From: an uncultured Clostridia bacterium
GTDB taxonomy: Bacteria > Bacillota > Clostridia > Christensenellales > UBA1242
NCBI GenBank assembly: GCA_944377765.1
Contig: CALWFX010000031.1
Location: 1 to 38,629 of the forward strand
Direction of reading: 5' to 3'
Length of the DNA stretch: 38,629 nucleotides
Made by a program: the position numbers and the translations under genes. Shown one piece after another: positions 17,901 to 24,362 of the stretch. Positions within the stretch are counted from its first letter, which is position 1; each line of letters starts with the position of its first letter. The notes beneath the pieces were generated by a model. It worked only from the letters and a program-made list of their open reading frames with translations, was not told the origin of the DNA and ran no database searches.

Positions 17901-19710
17901 AGTTTATGCAACATCTTTGGATGGTGGAAATGTTGTTAAATCAAATGGTGTCGATATAACAATTTATAAACTCCAGAATTTCGGTCAAAACCCTGATGGC
18001 AACTATGAAATTTTTGAAGATACAAAAGAATTGTCAAATGGCGAAAGCATGAGTGTTGAAATAATTGATTTTAGTAAATATTTTGATAGTATACCTGAAA
18101 ATATTAATGCAACAGTAAATGTTTCATATCAAGTTGAAGAAGAGTCTCACAATGTAATCTTAACAAAAGATAATTCAACAATCATAATTTTAACAGAAGC
18201 ACTTGCTGAAAATGTTACATTTAAAGAAAACGAAAGTTATATTGTAATTGAAAGCAGTCTTGACTTAACCATTAAAGTTACAGGCAAGTATGCGGATTCA
18301 ACACTCTTTAACATTTTGAATGCTGATGAATATATTTTACATCTTGAAAGACCAAAGAATAACTATGTTATTTCTTGGGATACAATTAAGCAAATCTTCA
18401 CATGGCAACTTGAAGAAGGAGCAGAAAAGCAAGATGAAGATGCAATTGTTTTCGTTGTTACTGTAAATTATTTGCAAGGTGGCATGGATGGAACAATAAG
18501 AAGATATGAGATGACTGAAAAAGAATTTATGCCAACAATAATTCACGATAGTATCAAAATGGAACTTGCAGTTAAATTTGGCGAGCAGGGACTTATGTCT
18601 AACGCAGTTGCATATAATGGCGAGCAAGGCGATGCAGTTAGTTTCAACTTGTTTACAAGCGGAGATGGAACATCAGAAAATCCATATGTTATTGACGATG
18701 AAAACGAGTTTAAGAATATGCAATATAGAATGACAAAACCATCTTACTTAAATTCCTATATTGAATATCAAAATGGCGAACCAACTCAAAAAACAGAACT
18801 TGAACGCTTCTATTTTGAAATAAAATCTAAGTCAAACTTAAATATACAATTCGAAGAAGAGCAGGGTATTTTGTTTAAGGGAACTTTTGATGGAATTTTA
18901 AGAGGTAATGACAGCACGATTAACTTTACAACAAAATCAGTTGAAAAGTTATCTTCAAATGTTGTTATCAAAGATGGAGTTGTTAAAAGTTTGGAAAGTG
19001 GGCAGTCTACCACAACATTCAGTTATGGAATAAGTTTGTTTGAAAATATTGGTGCCAATTCTTCAATATCAAACTTAACCATAACTCCAAATTTAACTGC
19101 AAACGAAGTTATAACAACTCATGCGCTTATATCTGGTCTTGCAATTAACAACAGGGGAACAATAACCAATGTCAGCATAGGCGGAATGACATCAAACCTT
19201 GTGGTTTTCAAAAGCACAGAATCACTTATTGGTGCATATAGCGGAATTGTCAGTGTGAACAGCGGAACAATTTCATCATGCAGTATCAATGGAGATATCA
19301 TTCTTTCTGACACAAGCAGTGTAAGTGGAGAAGAGAAAGTGTATGCTGAAAACTTCTTTGTTGGTGGAATTTGCTATACCAATTACAGAGAAATAAGAAA
19401 CTGCGTTTTAAGAGCAAACATTTCTCTTTCAATTGGAAGCAATATGATGACAACTCATCAACTTGCTGGTTTTGCTGTTACATCAACTGAAACTGGAACT
19501 CTTTCAAATAATCAAATTGAAGCGAATGCAGGGGAAACTTATAAAGTTCAAATCACCTGTTTAACAACAAATCAATGTCGTGCCTATGTTGCTGGCATTG
19601 CAGTTTATGGGAAGGGTTCAATTAACAACAATGTTTCAAACGAAGGTTGTGCAGTTGCAAACAATGTAACAGAACCATACATTGCAAATGATATTGTTGA
19701 AGGCATTTAA
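8995..19710 (+). CDS. Giant surface lipoprotein with tandem Ig/Fn3-like modules and C-terminal GLUG-like repeats
   Basis: About 3571 residues (near 400 kDa), one of the longest bacterial gene types. A signal peptide ends in a lipobox, LSAC with Cys23, so it should be lipid-anchored outside the cell membrane. Residues ~30-108 resemble a Big_2-type Ig domain. A long run of similar beta-rich modules follows, with Fn3-like strand B motifs such as LVTWNKV (~121), IVSWSSV (~221), LSWQKV (~1039) and LSWDAVANADSY (~1643), and recurrent KLxxP-type linkers. From residue 3223 (GDGTSENPYVIDDENEF) to the end it reads as a GLUG-like beta-helix. No protease or glycosidase motif and no LPXTG was seen. ATG 8995 is preferred over GTG 8989 because GGGAG at 8981-8985 is correctly spaced only for the ATG. 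Adhesion or matrix building is inferred. Confidence 0.9.
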   Translation: MKRINILLVSIFTVLIGTFLSACNFKNQTAEFSVAEIKTSIGQEINLDDYLETKEVDKNEITFKFSNSSLFSISDHTITALTHGQTMVYATYQNNILADMKLIVKKPFEQVANIKMDDMGLVTWNKVVDKFDETEDFTSPSQYKINFAYENMDTGEQKNYDEYIATNSFQLVENGKYTLSIIACGEGNFDNSQASYITVYFGYMAKLIKSDFSFDSSTNIVSWSSVSDASYSVIFNGKVISEKQSDNFIKISSSLETLSSGSYELSVVVHDKNSEKISVESESISINKLNAPTFENLFDEEKGGRYQISAPEHFKNVEVKVGDEYTFNFTENINETTFEGVAEGKYQVSGKAFANSSDEQGVFYADSDSVELGKIYKLGKLTLQGTGENEEDATTFNFNVERNFDNYESNIKMVLSGAKENEYVENGFTLSEKLINKEVTDLESGSYNLSAFEFAGQQNVNIEGEDFAIINGDESEKVNFVKLDAFQEFDDGNIIKHSYVEGNSVFEFNIVSYATNYSLYVKNGEEYNLVENTLYDYADGKITFNGKVENLFAENISEQQIEFKLVAENEDRLNYIFSSTLKSFEILDTPTSDGGNVAGDVFTFDAVENAGSYLVRYAMIDKASFESGVDDIETESMSFTTKEIFEESITLVSGNYYYVEIVANPENSSLYLTSNVFKKVFYLSKPLETPVVSFGYNESYKGVITDASGYFLKVESVENLESLVVTKDTLAIEKYTDDGKATIYLFTDSFSGGKTSNISVVAHSVDPTIYTDSLPYNLEISRIKRVEYSDLIFDELTKNLTVKGGIEGATNIRIYESESNQVERPNTDTTLPVWKITNSSIQIDVDGSALNDEYFEIVDNKVYLDSETATFNIRRLEKPTEFAFYNGNLTFTATPDLVEYFVLDMFVEDANGAQTLLKVNLTSPEIDVDVYKVQDEDLLLIEQDIKLTPESEIVAGEGEYTIDFNALLTLIKGNEKLYAYYSQSLKVEFSLYSYVTTLATSIYLSSYNATLKDNASGDRLIIEKMESPVISYNKETSNLSWQKVGEESAETEYVVYDASSGEKQEISRSNATSYVVDLSKLTLSTDYKYVVVATNPYYLESGESNEILIHKLSGIDKVKLSDNKLQLSALTQDANFVEKTILTIDDGDEISITNYEHTISAVGNYKFKFVATESFESEGKFYIDSSVSSFTVNNLSSIAPSDTTVKFVDNTVSFETFGQDKNLQSLKYLIIFVDEQGNMAQVSTKENSFVIDGQDELNPLNKLIAGKIDIKVYAVLDAYNISSGGEVFFNTELSLVNGEKIYNAFEYSSDKSISKLSTPIISNIEFVENNDSQRPTMKLTVSGNYSTNETLLIFVGNYTDYIFEYPCIDAEENVVEIAFDQYSDYFAVGEETEIFVYVKSNNNLPSSFGSAKVYRSPALVNLEQNRSQDSISYVQNVTFTFESEEVVKYATGGITLIVNYTTNDEEKTETINVPADTFVDGNKITYSLINFFNQNMKNGGQLYYQAFVNNYSNSASGKYCLSSESISTETYYILESPSDYIEKVAGGIIIGEKEDGTLINSENTKYVVTKGSERFEITLQDGRYYFEYPTDWENGSHTFTVVAMQDNMINSNVATVNLEMQRLEKVNNIIFKREQGLQDLTLSWDAVANADSYMIRAYADNDILINEFETSSTSFLMTEIFGENYEKLGSYISQGAQIRFEITSCSNSNTFNNSSIQYVNADFLGTNITVLDFVVGEDGQLYFKTEAGKDYMYRVVDVSGAEYLGWQQITADAESYVIDLTQIETLTSANTFRVQVITTGNAETSGIIYNDDAIKLVIDSAMVASEDAFMLSPTAHEVKPHYTDLSKVCVSLEDQNSVIYASLSSNYDFDNVIKLDIDYANILEDNGYYLYQMDYTGIFDMFGITETTNIYFFVKKSGEEANYVISKPFEYEFKIDNSTSFISIEKNVVSDEEDYVNTYLTYEKQDGEDMDKVLNNFDIQGFYIKIVHTSLEGEVTTIKAIYNKINLVEDIFEDKIALNITYLLSEDCLDVDENPVDQGAGSYKIYISNIKVVNEGTEDEPVYITYFSPYVETTTGGEEFVFEKLPEMSSVYLNNGDLYWTYDAEMMGKVTKYYIYYISTSNYKDYNIYKTQNNTQNSYSGLLFAGDSNAYNISVQPVSSDPKIIAGNEKYVADSDGTPINVVKNRFNNTLHLSTNGTLSVNWNANVEDSTTDHDIYKLLKQENITAEMANDFIHETIYYPFTFNVSELVYGSTKVRFRFTSYRTDDKSEIAFRRSVDVDAIYLLGNIINEGFTLEEFEGKLDEISNLLVNTADKNIVRDFKSVIKARMGGIGNYINIFDDFFEIVQEGKYEIEYCLLGNSSTLNSVWYQLTQDDGSKDFYINPTPSVVADRSDEPVDGISYEYFIKVRQSNIYLKDGSKELANTYFIQMKTNNETKKYGFEISTQDSGNTWSLKMVGNDNVASYNIDQEIVSENEKYLIIYFNLHDGRSIKAQYNDYVKNEDFALELFAQGNAVSLSSKSSRFTVSFYNACDSFKIEDGKFSWISHLNNPTNILYKFKDDNKEQPATAVAEQNRMSYFSLEGKPTGLYEYIKFVTEGRVEGNTIRIDSEVYTINNVYKLNSPSLNTSLNLISVDDTANDKFYTDKAYSDNEFHRFKVYNDISTENSSYIFPSGEAVGYYQPGITNYLSTDVDYAYKATEESASKFYFTSLGSTATFSTILDSSDASHNNYTFKIAGHEDEDLSVCVMSSVKEFNAKMLKPVSDILVGNGIITWNNFNVLGEETYDEENYSMVYKVSMSFYERNNSSAGTTEDIVGTPIECYTTKTMFDTSKVEDKFPQGSYSFLKVTIQAMILSLVENPTSENYVELVEGGYAQGQNITYTSISNNILISNGEEINDIQFSKPVTNIKVISDEGDTYGKISWEYSGNANFIVEDENGEEVSGSIANNSNTYIFTPNANELEGGEHKLTVYATSLDGGNVVKSNGVDITIYKLQNFGQNPDGNYEIFEDTKELSNGESMSVEIIDFSKYFDSIPENINATVNVSYQVEEESHNVILTKDNSTIIILTEALAENVTFKENESYIVIESSLDLTIKVTGKYADSTLFNILNADEYILHLERPKNNYVISWDTIKQIFTWQLEEGAEKQDEDAIVFVVTVNYLQGGMDGTIRRYEMTEKEFMPTIIHDSIKMELAVKFGEQGLMSNAVAYNGEQGDAVSFNLFTSGDGTSENPYVIDDENEFKNMQYRMTKPSYLNSYIEYQNGEPTQKTELERFYFEIKSKSNLNIQFEEEQGILFKGTFDGILRGNDSTINFTTKSVEKLSSNVVIKDGVVKSLESGQSTTTFSYGISLFENIGANSSISNLTITPNLTANEVITTHALISGLAINNRGTITNVSIGGMTSNLVVFKSTESLIGAYSGIVSVNSGTISSCSINGDIILSDTSSVSGEEKVYAENFFVGGICYTNYREIRNCVLRANISLSIGSNMMTTHQLAGFAVTSTETGTLSNNQIEANAGETYKVQITCLTTNQCRAYVAGIAVYGKGSINNNVSNEGCAVANNVTEPYIANDIVEGI
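9330..18650 (+). repeat. Protein-level tandem Ig/Fn3-like modules in the giant lipoprotein
   Basis: Modules of roughly 80-150 residues recur through residues ~110-3220. They are recognised by a tryptophan strand (xVSWxxV or LSWxxV), a tyrosine-containing strand such as SYSVIFNG or SYMIRAYAD, a GxYxLxV strand near the end, and a linker of the form KLxxPxI. I estimate around twenty copies. They are diverged at DNA level; no obvious exact nucleotide repeats were seen. Confidence 0.6.
18661..19680 (+). repeat. GLUG-like repeat domain at the C-terminus of the giant lipoprotein
   Basis: Residues 3223-3562. The entry segment GDGTSENPYVIDDENEFKNM is typical of the start of GLUG beta-helix regions. 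Repeats include LISGLAINNRGTITNVSIGG, GIVSVNSGTISSCSINGDI, FFVGGICYTNYREIRNCVL, LAGFAVTSTETGTLSNNQI and VAGIAVYGKGSINNNVSN. Each has a glycine-rich strand followed by an I.N/S.C/S turn. Confidence 0.65.
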
Positions 19711-19729
19711 AGAATAAAAAGAAGAGATT

Positions 19730-19750
19730 ATGAATAGAATTTATCTATGA
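19730..19750 (+). other. Six-codon minigene overlapping the next start (MNRIYL)
   Basis: ATG at 19730, preceded by the purine-rich GAAGAGA, runs for six codons to TGA at 19748-19750. This overlaps the ATG at 19747 as ATGA. The downstream gene has no Shine-Dalgarno of its own at the normal distance, so ribosomes may be delivered by this minigene through termination-reinitiation. It is seen in sequence; translation is inferred. Confidence 0.45.
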
Positions 19751-20607
19751 AAAAATCTCTTCTTTTTCTTTTTGCAATTTTGTTTTGTGCTTTTCCTTTT
19801 ATTAATTCAAATTATGCAATGGCAGAAAATGACTATAAAAATAGCATTGAACTAATAAAAATTTCTTCTTCAAGTCAAAACGAGTTTGCCTATCTTTTTC
19901 CTGTGAACTCTAAAAAATTAAAAGAGATTGTTGACGACAGCATTTTAATTGAAGGTTTTAAATTTTATCTTAAAAGCAATGTCAATGTTTTAAGAAATAG
20001 TTATAACGAAAAGGCAAAGGATATTGAAGGTATGGCAGTGTCTGATGTTAAATATTACACAGATTATGATGCAATAGGTTTTGAAATTTCCTTTTCAACT
20101 TTGGAAGCATATTACAAATTTTTTGGAGAAAATAACACAAGTAATGATACTAACAAAAAGTCAAGTGGATTATTTTGGAAAAGAAAAGAATATGAAATTA
20201 ATTTTCCTTTTTCAGTTAAATCTGCTGACGCGTTTAGAAAAATGTATTCAAACTTAATTGCCACTTGGGGAGCAACTTTTGAAGTTAACGAAGAGAATTT
20301 AGAAGAACTAATAAATATATTTAATGAAACAACTTTCACATATGAACTCATTTCAGCAAGCGGTCAAATACACAGCGAAAATTCATTTGAAGTTAATGGT
20401 GTTCATTATAACATTTTTGAAAAATCTTATGAAGAGTTAGAAAAAGACAGCACAATAAAATTTTACACAATAAGCGTAAACGCAGGTTGGTGGTATTTTT
20501 TTGCTTTACTATTCACTCTTTTAGCAACTATCATAATTTTTCTTGTAATTAAATTTAAAAAAAGTTTTCCACAAATTAGCAAGTTTTCCACAAATCAAAT
20601 AAATTAA
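19747..20607 (+). CDS. Exported protein with signal peptide and C-terminal membrane anchor, unknown family
   Basis: 286 residues, family not recognised. A signal peptide runs to about residue 26 with an AMA|END-type cleavage site. A soluble extracellular domain of about 215 residues follows, rich in Tyr, Phe and Glu. One membrane helix (about 246-269, WWYFFALLFTLLATIIIFLV) and a short basic cytoplasmic tail end the protein. Topology is therefore a type I membrane protein. It begins 36 bp after the giant lipoprotein gene and is probably co-transcribed with it. A partner or accessory role for the giant protein is plausible but unproven. The only in-frame ATG lacks a ribosome-binding site but overlaps a minigene stop, suggesting coupled translation. 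Confidence 0.82.
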   Translation: MKKSLLFLFAILFCAFPFINSNYAMAENDYKNSIELIKISSSSQNEFAYLFPVNSKKLKEIVDDSILIEGFKFYLKSNVNVLRNSYNEKAKDIEGMAVSDVKYYTDYDAIGFEISFSTLEAYYKFFGENNTSNDTNKKSSGLFWKRKEYEINFPFSVKSADAFRKMYSNLIATWGATFEVNEENLEELINIFNETTFTYELISASGQIHSENSFEVNGVHYNIFEKSYEELEKDSTIKFYTISVNAGWWYFFALLFTLLATIIIFLVIKFKKSFPQISKFSTNQIN

Positions 20608-20685
20608 ATTGAATTTAAATTTGTTTTGTTTATTTAAACTTAAAAAATTTAGGTTGTTTATCCATATTTTCTATGTATTTTTGTT

Positions 20686-20720
20686 ATTTTTTCAAAACAT
20701 TTTTGAAAAAATTATTTTAA
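20686..20720 (+). terminator. Probable intrinsic terminator after the membrane protein gene
   Basis: ATTTTTTCAAAA (20686-20697) pairs with TTTTGAAAAAAT (20701-20712) around the three-base loop CAT, followed by TATTTTAAAT. The T-run after the stem is imperfect, and it lies almost 80 nt beyond the stop codon. Confidence 0.5.
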
Positions 20721-20723
20721 ATC

Positions 20724-20752
20724 TTGTATATTTTCTAATTTTGTGATATAAT
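20724..20752 (+). promoter_or_regulatory. Probable typA promoter
   Basis: TTGTAT (20724-20729), a 17-nt spacer, then TATAAT (20747-20752) with an extended -10 TG at 20744-20745. It is 24 bp before the typA ATG, implying a short leader carrying AAGAGGT. Confidence 0.7.
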
Positions 20753-20776
20753 AGGGCGTTAGAATAAGAGGTAGTT

Positions 20777-22609
20777 ATGGAAAACAAACAGATTAGAAAT
20801 GTGGCTATTATTGCCCATGTTGACCATGGTAAAACATCCTTAGTTAATGAAATGCTCAAACAAGGCAATGTTTTTAGAGAAAATCAAGTTGTTGAAGATA
20901 GGGTTATGGATAGCAATGCCCTTGAAAGAGAAAGAGGTATTACAATTTTATCAAAAAATACTTCTTGCTTTTATAATGGTGTGAAAATTAACGTTATAGA
21001 CACCCCAGGACACGCCGATTTTGGTGGAGAAGTGGAAAGAGTTTTGAAAATGGTGGATGGAGTTTTGCTTGTTGTAGACGCTTACGAAGGTCCAATGCCA
21101 CAAACTCGTTTTGTGCTTGAAAAAGCACTTGCTTTGCAACTTAAAGTTGTTGTGGTTATAAATAAGATCGACAGACCTGATGCAAGAATTAAGGAAGTTA
21201 TTGATGAAGTTTTGGAATTATTTTTGGAACTTGACGCAAATGAAGAACAACTTAATTCTCCATTTGTTTTTGCTTCTGCAAGAGAAGGTGTTGCTTCAAC
21301 TGATATGAATCAAAAAGGAACTGACCTTAAACCACTTTTTGAAACTATAATTGATTATATTCCAGCACCAGTTGGTGATGAAAAGGCAGGACTTAAAATG
21401 CTTGTTTCTTCTGCAGAGCACAATGACTATGTTGGAAAACTTGCAGTTGGAAAAGTGGAAAGGGGAGAAATTAGAGTTGGTCAAAATGTTGTTGTTTGCA
21501 ATTATCATGATGAAAGCAAAAAAATTAAGTCAAAAATAGTCAGCCTTTTTGTATATGAAGGGCTTAAAAGAGTTAATGTTGAAAAGGCAACAGTTGGAGA
21601 AATTGTTTGTGTTGCTGGACTTGAAAATGTAACAATTGGTGATACCATTTGCGATGAAACAAGCGTTGAACCAATTGAATTTGTGAAAATTGCAGAGCCT
21701 TCTGTGGAAATGACATTCATGGTCAACGACAGCCCTTTTGCAGGTCGCGAAGGAAAGTTTGTAACTTCCAGACATTTAAGAGATAGACTTTATAAAGAAG
21801 CAGTTAAAGACTTATCACTTAGAGTGGAAGATGGTGAAACTGCTGAAAAGTTTAAGGTAAGTGGTCGTGGTGAAATGCATCTTTCAATTTTAATTGAAAA
21901 TATGCGTCGTGATGGCTATGAGTTTCAAGTTTCACAGCCAAAAGTTTTAATTAAAGAAATTGATGGGGTGAAGTGTGAACCAATCGACCTTTTGTATCTT
22001 GATGTGCCAGAAGATTGTGTTGGAACAGTTATGAACAAAATGGGAGTGAGAAAAGGCGAACTTCAAGGCATGACTCCACATGGAAGTCGTATGAGAATGG
22101 AATTTTTAATTCCTTCAAGAGGACTTTTTGGCTTTAAGAGTGAATATTTAACAGATACCAGAGGGGAAGGTATCATCAATTCAATTTTCCATGACTATGA
22201 ACCATATAAAGGAGAAATCAATCGTCGTGATTATGGTGCGCTTATTGCTCATGAAGAAGGCGAAGCCATTGTTTATGGACTTTTCAATGCTCAGGAAAGG
22301 GGAGAACTTTTCATTGGGCCGGGAACTCCTGTTTATGCAGGCATGGTTGTTGGAATTAACCCTAAGGGCGGAGATATTGTTGTTAATGTTTGCAAGCGTA
22401 AACATCTTTCAAACTGTCGTGCATCTGGCTCGGACGATGCGTTAAGACTTACTCCGCCAAAAATTATGAGCCTTGAAGACTGCATTGAATTTTTGGCTGA
22501 CGATGAATATTTGGAAGTAACACCAAAATCAATAAGAATAAGAAAAATCATCTTAGACCACAATATGCGTTTAAGAGAACGCGGAAAGGCTTTAAGAGGA
22601 GAAATTTAA
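20777..22609 (+). CDS. typA: Ribosome-associated translational GTPase TypA/BipA
   Basis: 610 residues, normal family length. The G1 loop is AHVDHGKTS (13-21, Lys19), G3 is DTPGHADFGGEVERVL from Asp75, and G4 is NKID (129-132). The C-terminal half contains the TypA-specific segments GRGEMHLSILIENMRRDGYEF, SRGLFGFKSEYLTDTRGEGI and RERGKALRGEI, which separate it from EF-G and LepA. TypA acts on the ribosome and in ribosome assembly, particularly under stress or cold. The gene has its own promoter and a terminator that overlaps its stop codon, so it is monocistronic. Confidence 0.97.
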   Translation: MENKQIRNVAIIAHVDHGKTSLVNEMLKQGNVFRENQVVEDRVMDSNALERERGITILSKNTSCFYNGVKINVIDTPGHADFGGEVERVLKMVDGVLLVVDAYEGPMPQTRFVLEKALALQLKVVVVINKIDRPDARIKEVIDEVLELFLELDANEEQLNSPFVFASAREGVASTDMNQKGTDLKPLFETIIDYIPAPVGDEKAGLKMLVSSAEHNDYVGKLAVGKVERGEIRVGQNVVVCNYHDESKKIKSKIVSLFVYEGLKRVNVEKATVGEIVCVAGLENVTIGDTICDETSVEPIEFVKIAEPSVEMTFMVNDSPFAGREGKFVTSRHLRDRLYKEAVKDLSLRVEDGETAEKFKVSGRGEMHLSILIENMRRDGYEFQVSQPKVLIKEIDGVKCEPIDLLYLDVPEDCVGTVMNKMGVRKGELQGMTPHGSRMRMEFLIPSRGLFGFKSEYLTDTRGEGIINSIFHDYEPYKGEINRRDYGALIAHEEGEAIVYGLFNAQERGELFIGPGTPVYAGMVVGINPKGGDIVVNVCKRKHLSNCRASGSDDALRLTPPKIMSLEDCIEFLADDEYLEVTPKSIRIRKIILDHNMRLRERGKALRGEI

Positions 22610-22631
22610 TCTGCCACAGGCAGATTTTTTA
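22608..22631 (+). terminator. Intrinsic terminator of typA, overlapping the stop codon
   Basis: AATCTGCC (22608-22615) pairs perfectly with GGCAGATT (22619-22626) around ACA, followed by TTTTATTT. The left arm includes the last two bases of the TAA stop. It is compact and GC-rich for this genome. Confidence 0.9.
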
Positions 22632-22660
22632 TTTAAAAATGAAAGAAAACATTTCATTCA

Positions 22661-22689
22661 TTGACAAAAATATTATAAATTGGTATACT
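22661..22689 (+). promoter_or_regulatory. Consensus sigma-A-type promoter of the dnaB-gltX unit
   Basis: TTGACA (22661-22666), a 17-nt spacer and TATACT (22684-22689) form the best promoter match in the window. It lies 20 bp before the first gene of the unit. Confidence 0.8.
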
Positions 22690-22709
22690 TTAAATATTAA
22701 GAGAAAATT

Positions 22710-22985
22710 ATGAAAGTTTCTGAAAGAATGATTTTAAAAGATAGGTTGAAAAAATTGGGCATTTTTTGCCTTATAGTTTTTTTGCCTATTTGTGTTGTTG
22801 CAGTTGCCATGGCGGCTGCTGGTGTAACTCAAGCGGTTGTTATTGTGGTTAATGTGGTGCTTCTTTTCTTACTTTTTGGGCTTTTTATGTATATATGCAG
22901 TGTTTTAGATAAGAAAAAGGAAAAACGACTTAAAGAAAGTAACAAAAAAGACCCTTTTGCTGACGATACAGAAAATAAGGAGTAA
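22710..22985 (+). CDS. Small two-helix membrane protein, unknown function
   Basis: 91 residues with two predicted membrane helices (about residues 14-36 and 41-65) and a charged cytoplasmic tail (DKKKEKRLKESNKKDPFADD). I do not recognise a family. It is the first gene after a consensus promoter and lies 3 bp before dnaB; the dnaB ribosome-binding site AAGGAGT overlaps its stop region, so translation is probably coupled. The ribosome-binding site of this gene is weak (GAGAAAATT). Its position before dnaB may be conserved in relatives, but that cannot be judged here. Confidence 0.75.
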   Translation: MKVSERMILKDRLKKLGIFCLIVFLPICVVAVAMAAAGVTQAVVIVVNVVLLFLLFGLFMYICSVLDKKKEKRLKESNKKDPFADDTENKE

Positions 22986-22988
22986 GAT

Positions 22989-24362
22989 ATGGCTGATTAC
23001 AAAATTTTACCTAATAGTATTGAATCTGAACAGGCTGTGCTTGGTTGTATATTGATTGACCAAGAAGCACAAACTGACATTTTGTCGTCTTTAAACAAGG
23101 ATGATTTTTATTCTGAATCTCACAGAAATATTTTTCAAGCAATGCAAACAATTTTTTCAAAAAGCATTCCAGTTGACTTTGTAACACTTACAAATGAACT
23201 TGAAATTGAGAAAAAACTTGAAACTGTGGGCGGAATTGACTACATAACATTTTTGACAAATGTTGTTCCATCAGCAGCGAATTTTAAACATTATTGTGAT
23301 ATTGTTTTATCGAATTCTGTTAGAAGAAATCTAATTAAAAGCGGTCAATCAATTATTGAAAATGCTTTTAATAATGGTGATGATAAAAGTGCCATGCAAT
23401 TTGCTGAAAAAACTATCTTTGATTTGTCTCAAAAACAACAAGATAGCGACCTTGAACTTGTGGGAAAACCGGGTGGCGTTTTAACAGAAGTTTTGAAAGA
23501 ACTAAGTGAAATTGCTGAAAATCAAGGAAAGATGCGTGGTATTCCAACAGGTTATAAAGACTTTGATGCAATCACAAATGGTCTTCAAAAAAGCGATTTG
23601 ATTTTGCTTGCGGCTCGTCCGGGTGTTGGAAAAACTTCCTTTGCCATGAACATTGCAACCAATGTGGCAATTGAACAAAATAAACGAGTGGCAATTTTTG
23701 ACCTTGAAATGAGCAAAGCCCAACTTATGCAAAGAGCACTTGCAAGTGTTGCAAAAGTTAATTTGACTCATGTTCTTCGTGGCACAATGGATCAAGACGA
23801 GTGGAAAAGGCTTTGGACAGCAGAGAAAAAACTTGCTGAAAGTTTAATCTATCTTGATGATTCTTCCATGACCACTCCACTTGATATTATTTCCAAATGT
23901 AGAAAACTTAAAATGACAGAAGGACTTGACCTTATTGTTATTGACTATCTTCAACTTATGAAAGCGAGCAACAAAGGGGAAAGTTCTGGTGGGAACAGAA
24001 CACAGGAAGTTAGTGACATAACAAGAATGCTTAAAGTTGCAGCGAAAGACCTTAATGTTCCAATTATTCTTTTGTCACAATTGTCGCGTATGGTTGAGCA
24101 AAGAGAAGACCATAGGCCAATTCTTTCAGACCTAAGAGAATCAGGTTCAATTGAACAAGATGCTGACATTGTGCTTTTTCTTTATAATCCAGAAAATTAT
24201 AATGATGTTATTTCCAATGAAGAACCGGGAACTGTGCATTTAATTATCGCAAAGCATAGAAGTGGTTCAACTGGAGAAGTTAAACTTAAATGGGTAAAAG
24301 AAATTACAACCTACATGAATATGCCAACAAATCATCAAGAACAAAGAGAAGGAGAAGAATAA
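22989..24362 (+). CDS. dnaB: Replicative DNA helicase DnaB
   Basis: 457 residues, normal length. The N-terminal primase-interacting domain opens with LPNSIESEQAVLGCILID. The RecA-like helicase domain carries Walker A RPGVGKTS (Lys215) and Walker B LIVIDYLQLM (Asp319). Motifs ILLSQLSRMVEQRED and RESGSIEQDADIVLFLY are also intact. The hexamer unwinds DNA at the replication fork. There is no sign of an intein. The stop overlaps the next ATG by one base (TAATG at 24360-24364), and AAGGAGAAG near the 3' end serves that next gene. The dnaB gene lies in a multi-gene unit with two surface-anchored proteins and gltX, an unusual association. Confidence 0.97.
   Translation: MADYKILPNSIESEQAVLGCILIDQEAQTDILSSLNKDDFYSESHRNIFQAMQTIFSKSIPVDFVTLTNELEIEKKLETVGGIDYITFLTNVVPSAANFKHYCDIVLSNSVRRNLIKSGQSIIENAFNNGDDKSAMQFAEKTIFDLSQKQQDSDLELVGKPGGVLTEVLKELSEIAENQGKMRGIPTGYKDFDAITNGLQKSDLILLAARPGVGKTSFAMNIATNVAIEQNKRVAIFDLEMSKAQLMQRALASVAKVNLTHVLRGTMDQDEWKRLWTAEKKLAESLIYLDDSSMTTPLDIISKCRKLKMTEGLDLIVIDYLQLMKASNKGESSGGNRTQEVSDITRMLKVAAKDLNVPIILLSQLSRMVEQREDHRPILSDLRESGSIEQDADIVLFLYNPENYNDVISNEEPGTVHLIIAKHRSGSTGEVKLKWVKEITTYMNMPTNHQEQREGEE

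Noticed and set aside
8995..19710. A catalytic domain or LPXTG anchor in the giant lipoprotein
   Set aside because: No HExxH, Ser/Cys protease, glycosidase or sortase-signal motif was recognised by eye; the C-terminus ends inside GLUG-like repeats.
24290..24361. A start inside dnaB for the protein beginning at 24362
   Set aside because: The extra residues are a highly basic shadow of dnaB coding sequence, and the TAATG junction with AAGGAGAAG supports 24362.
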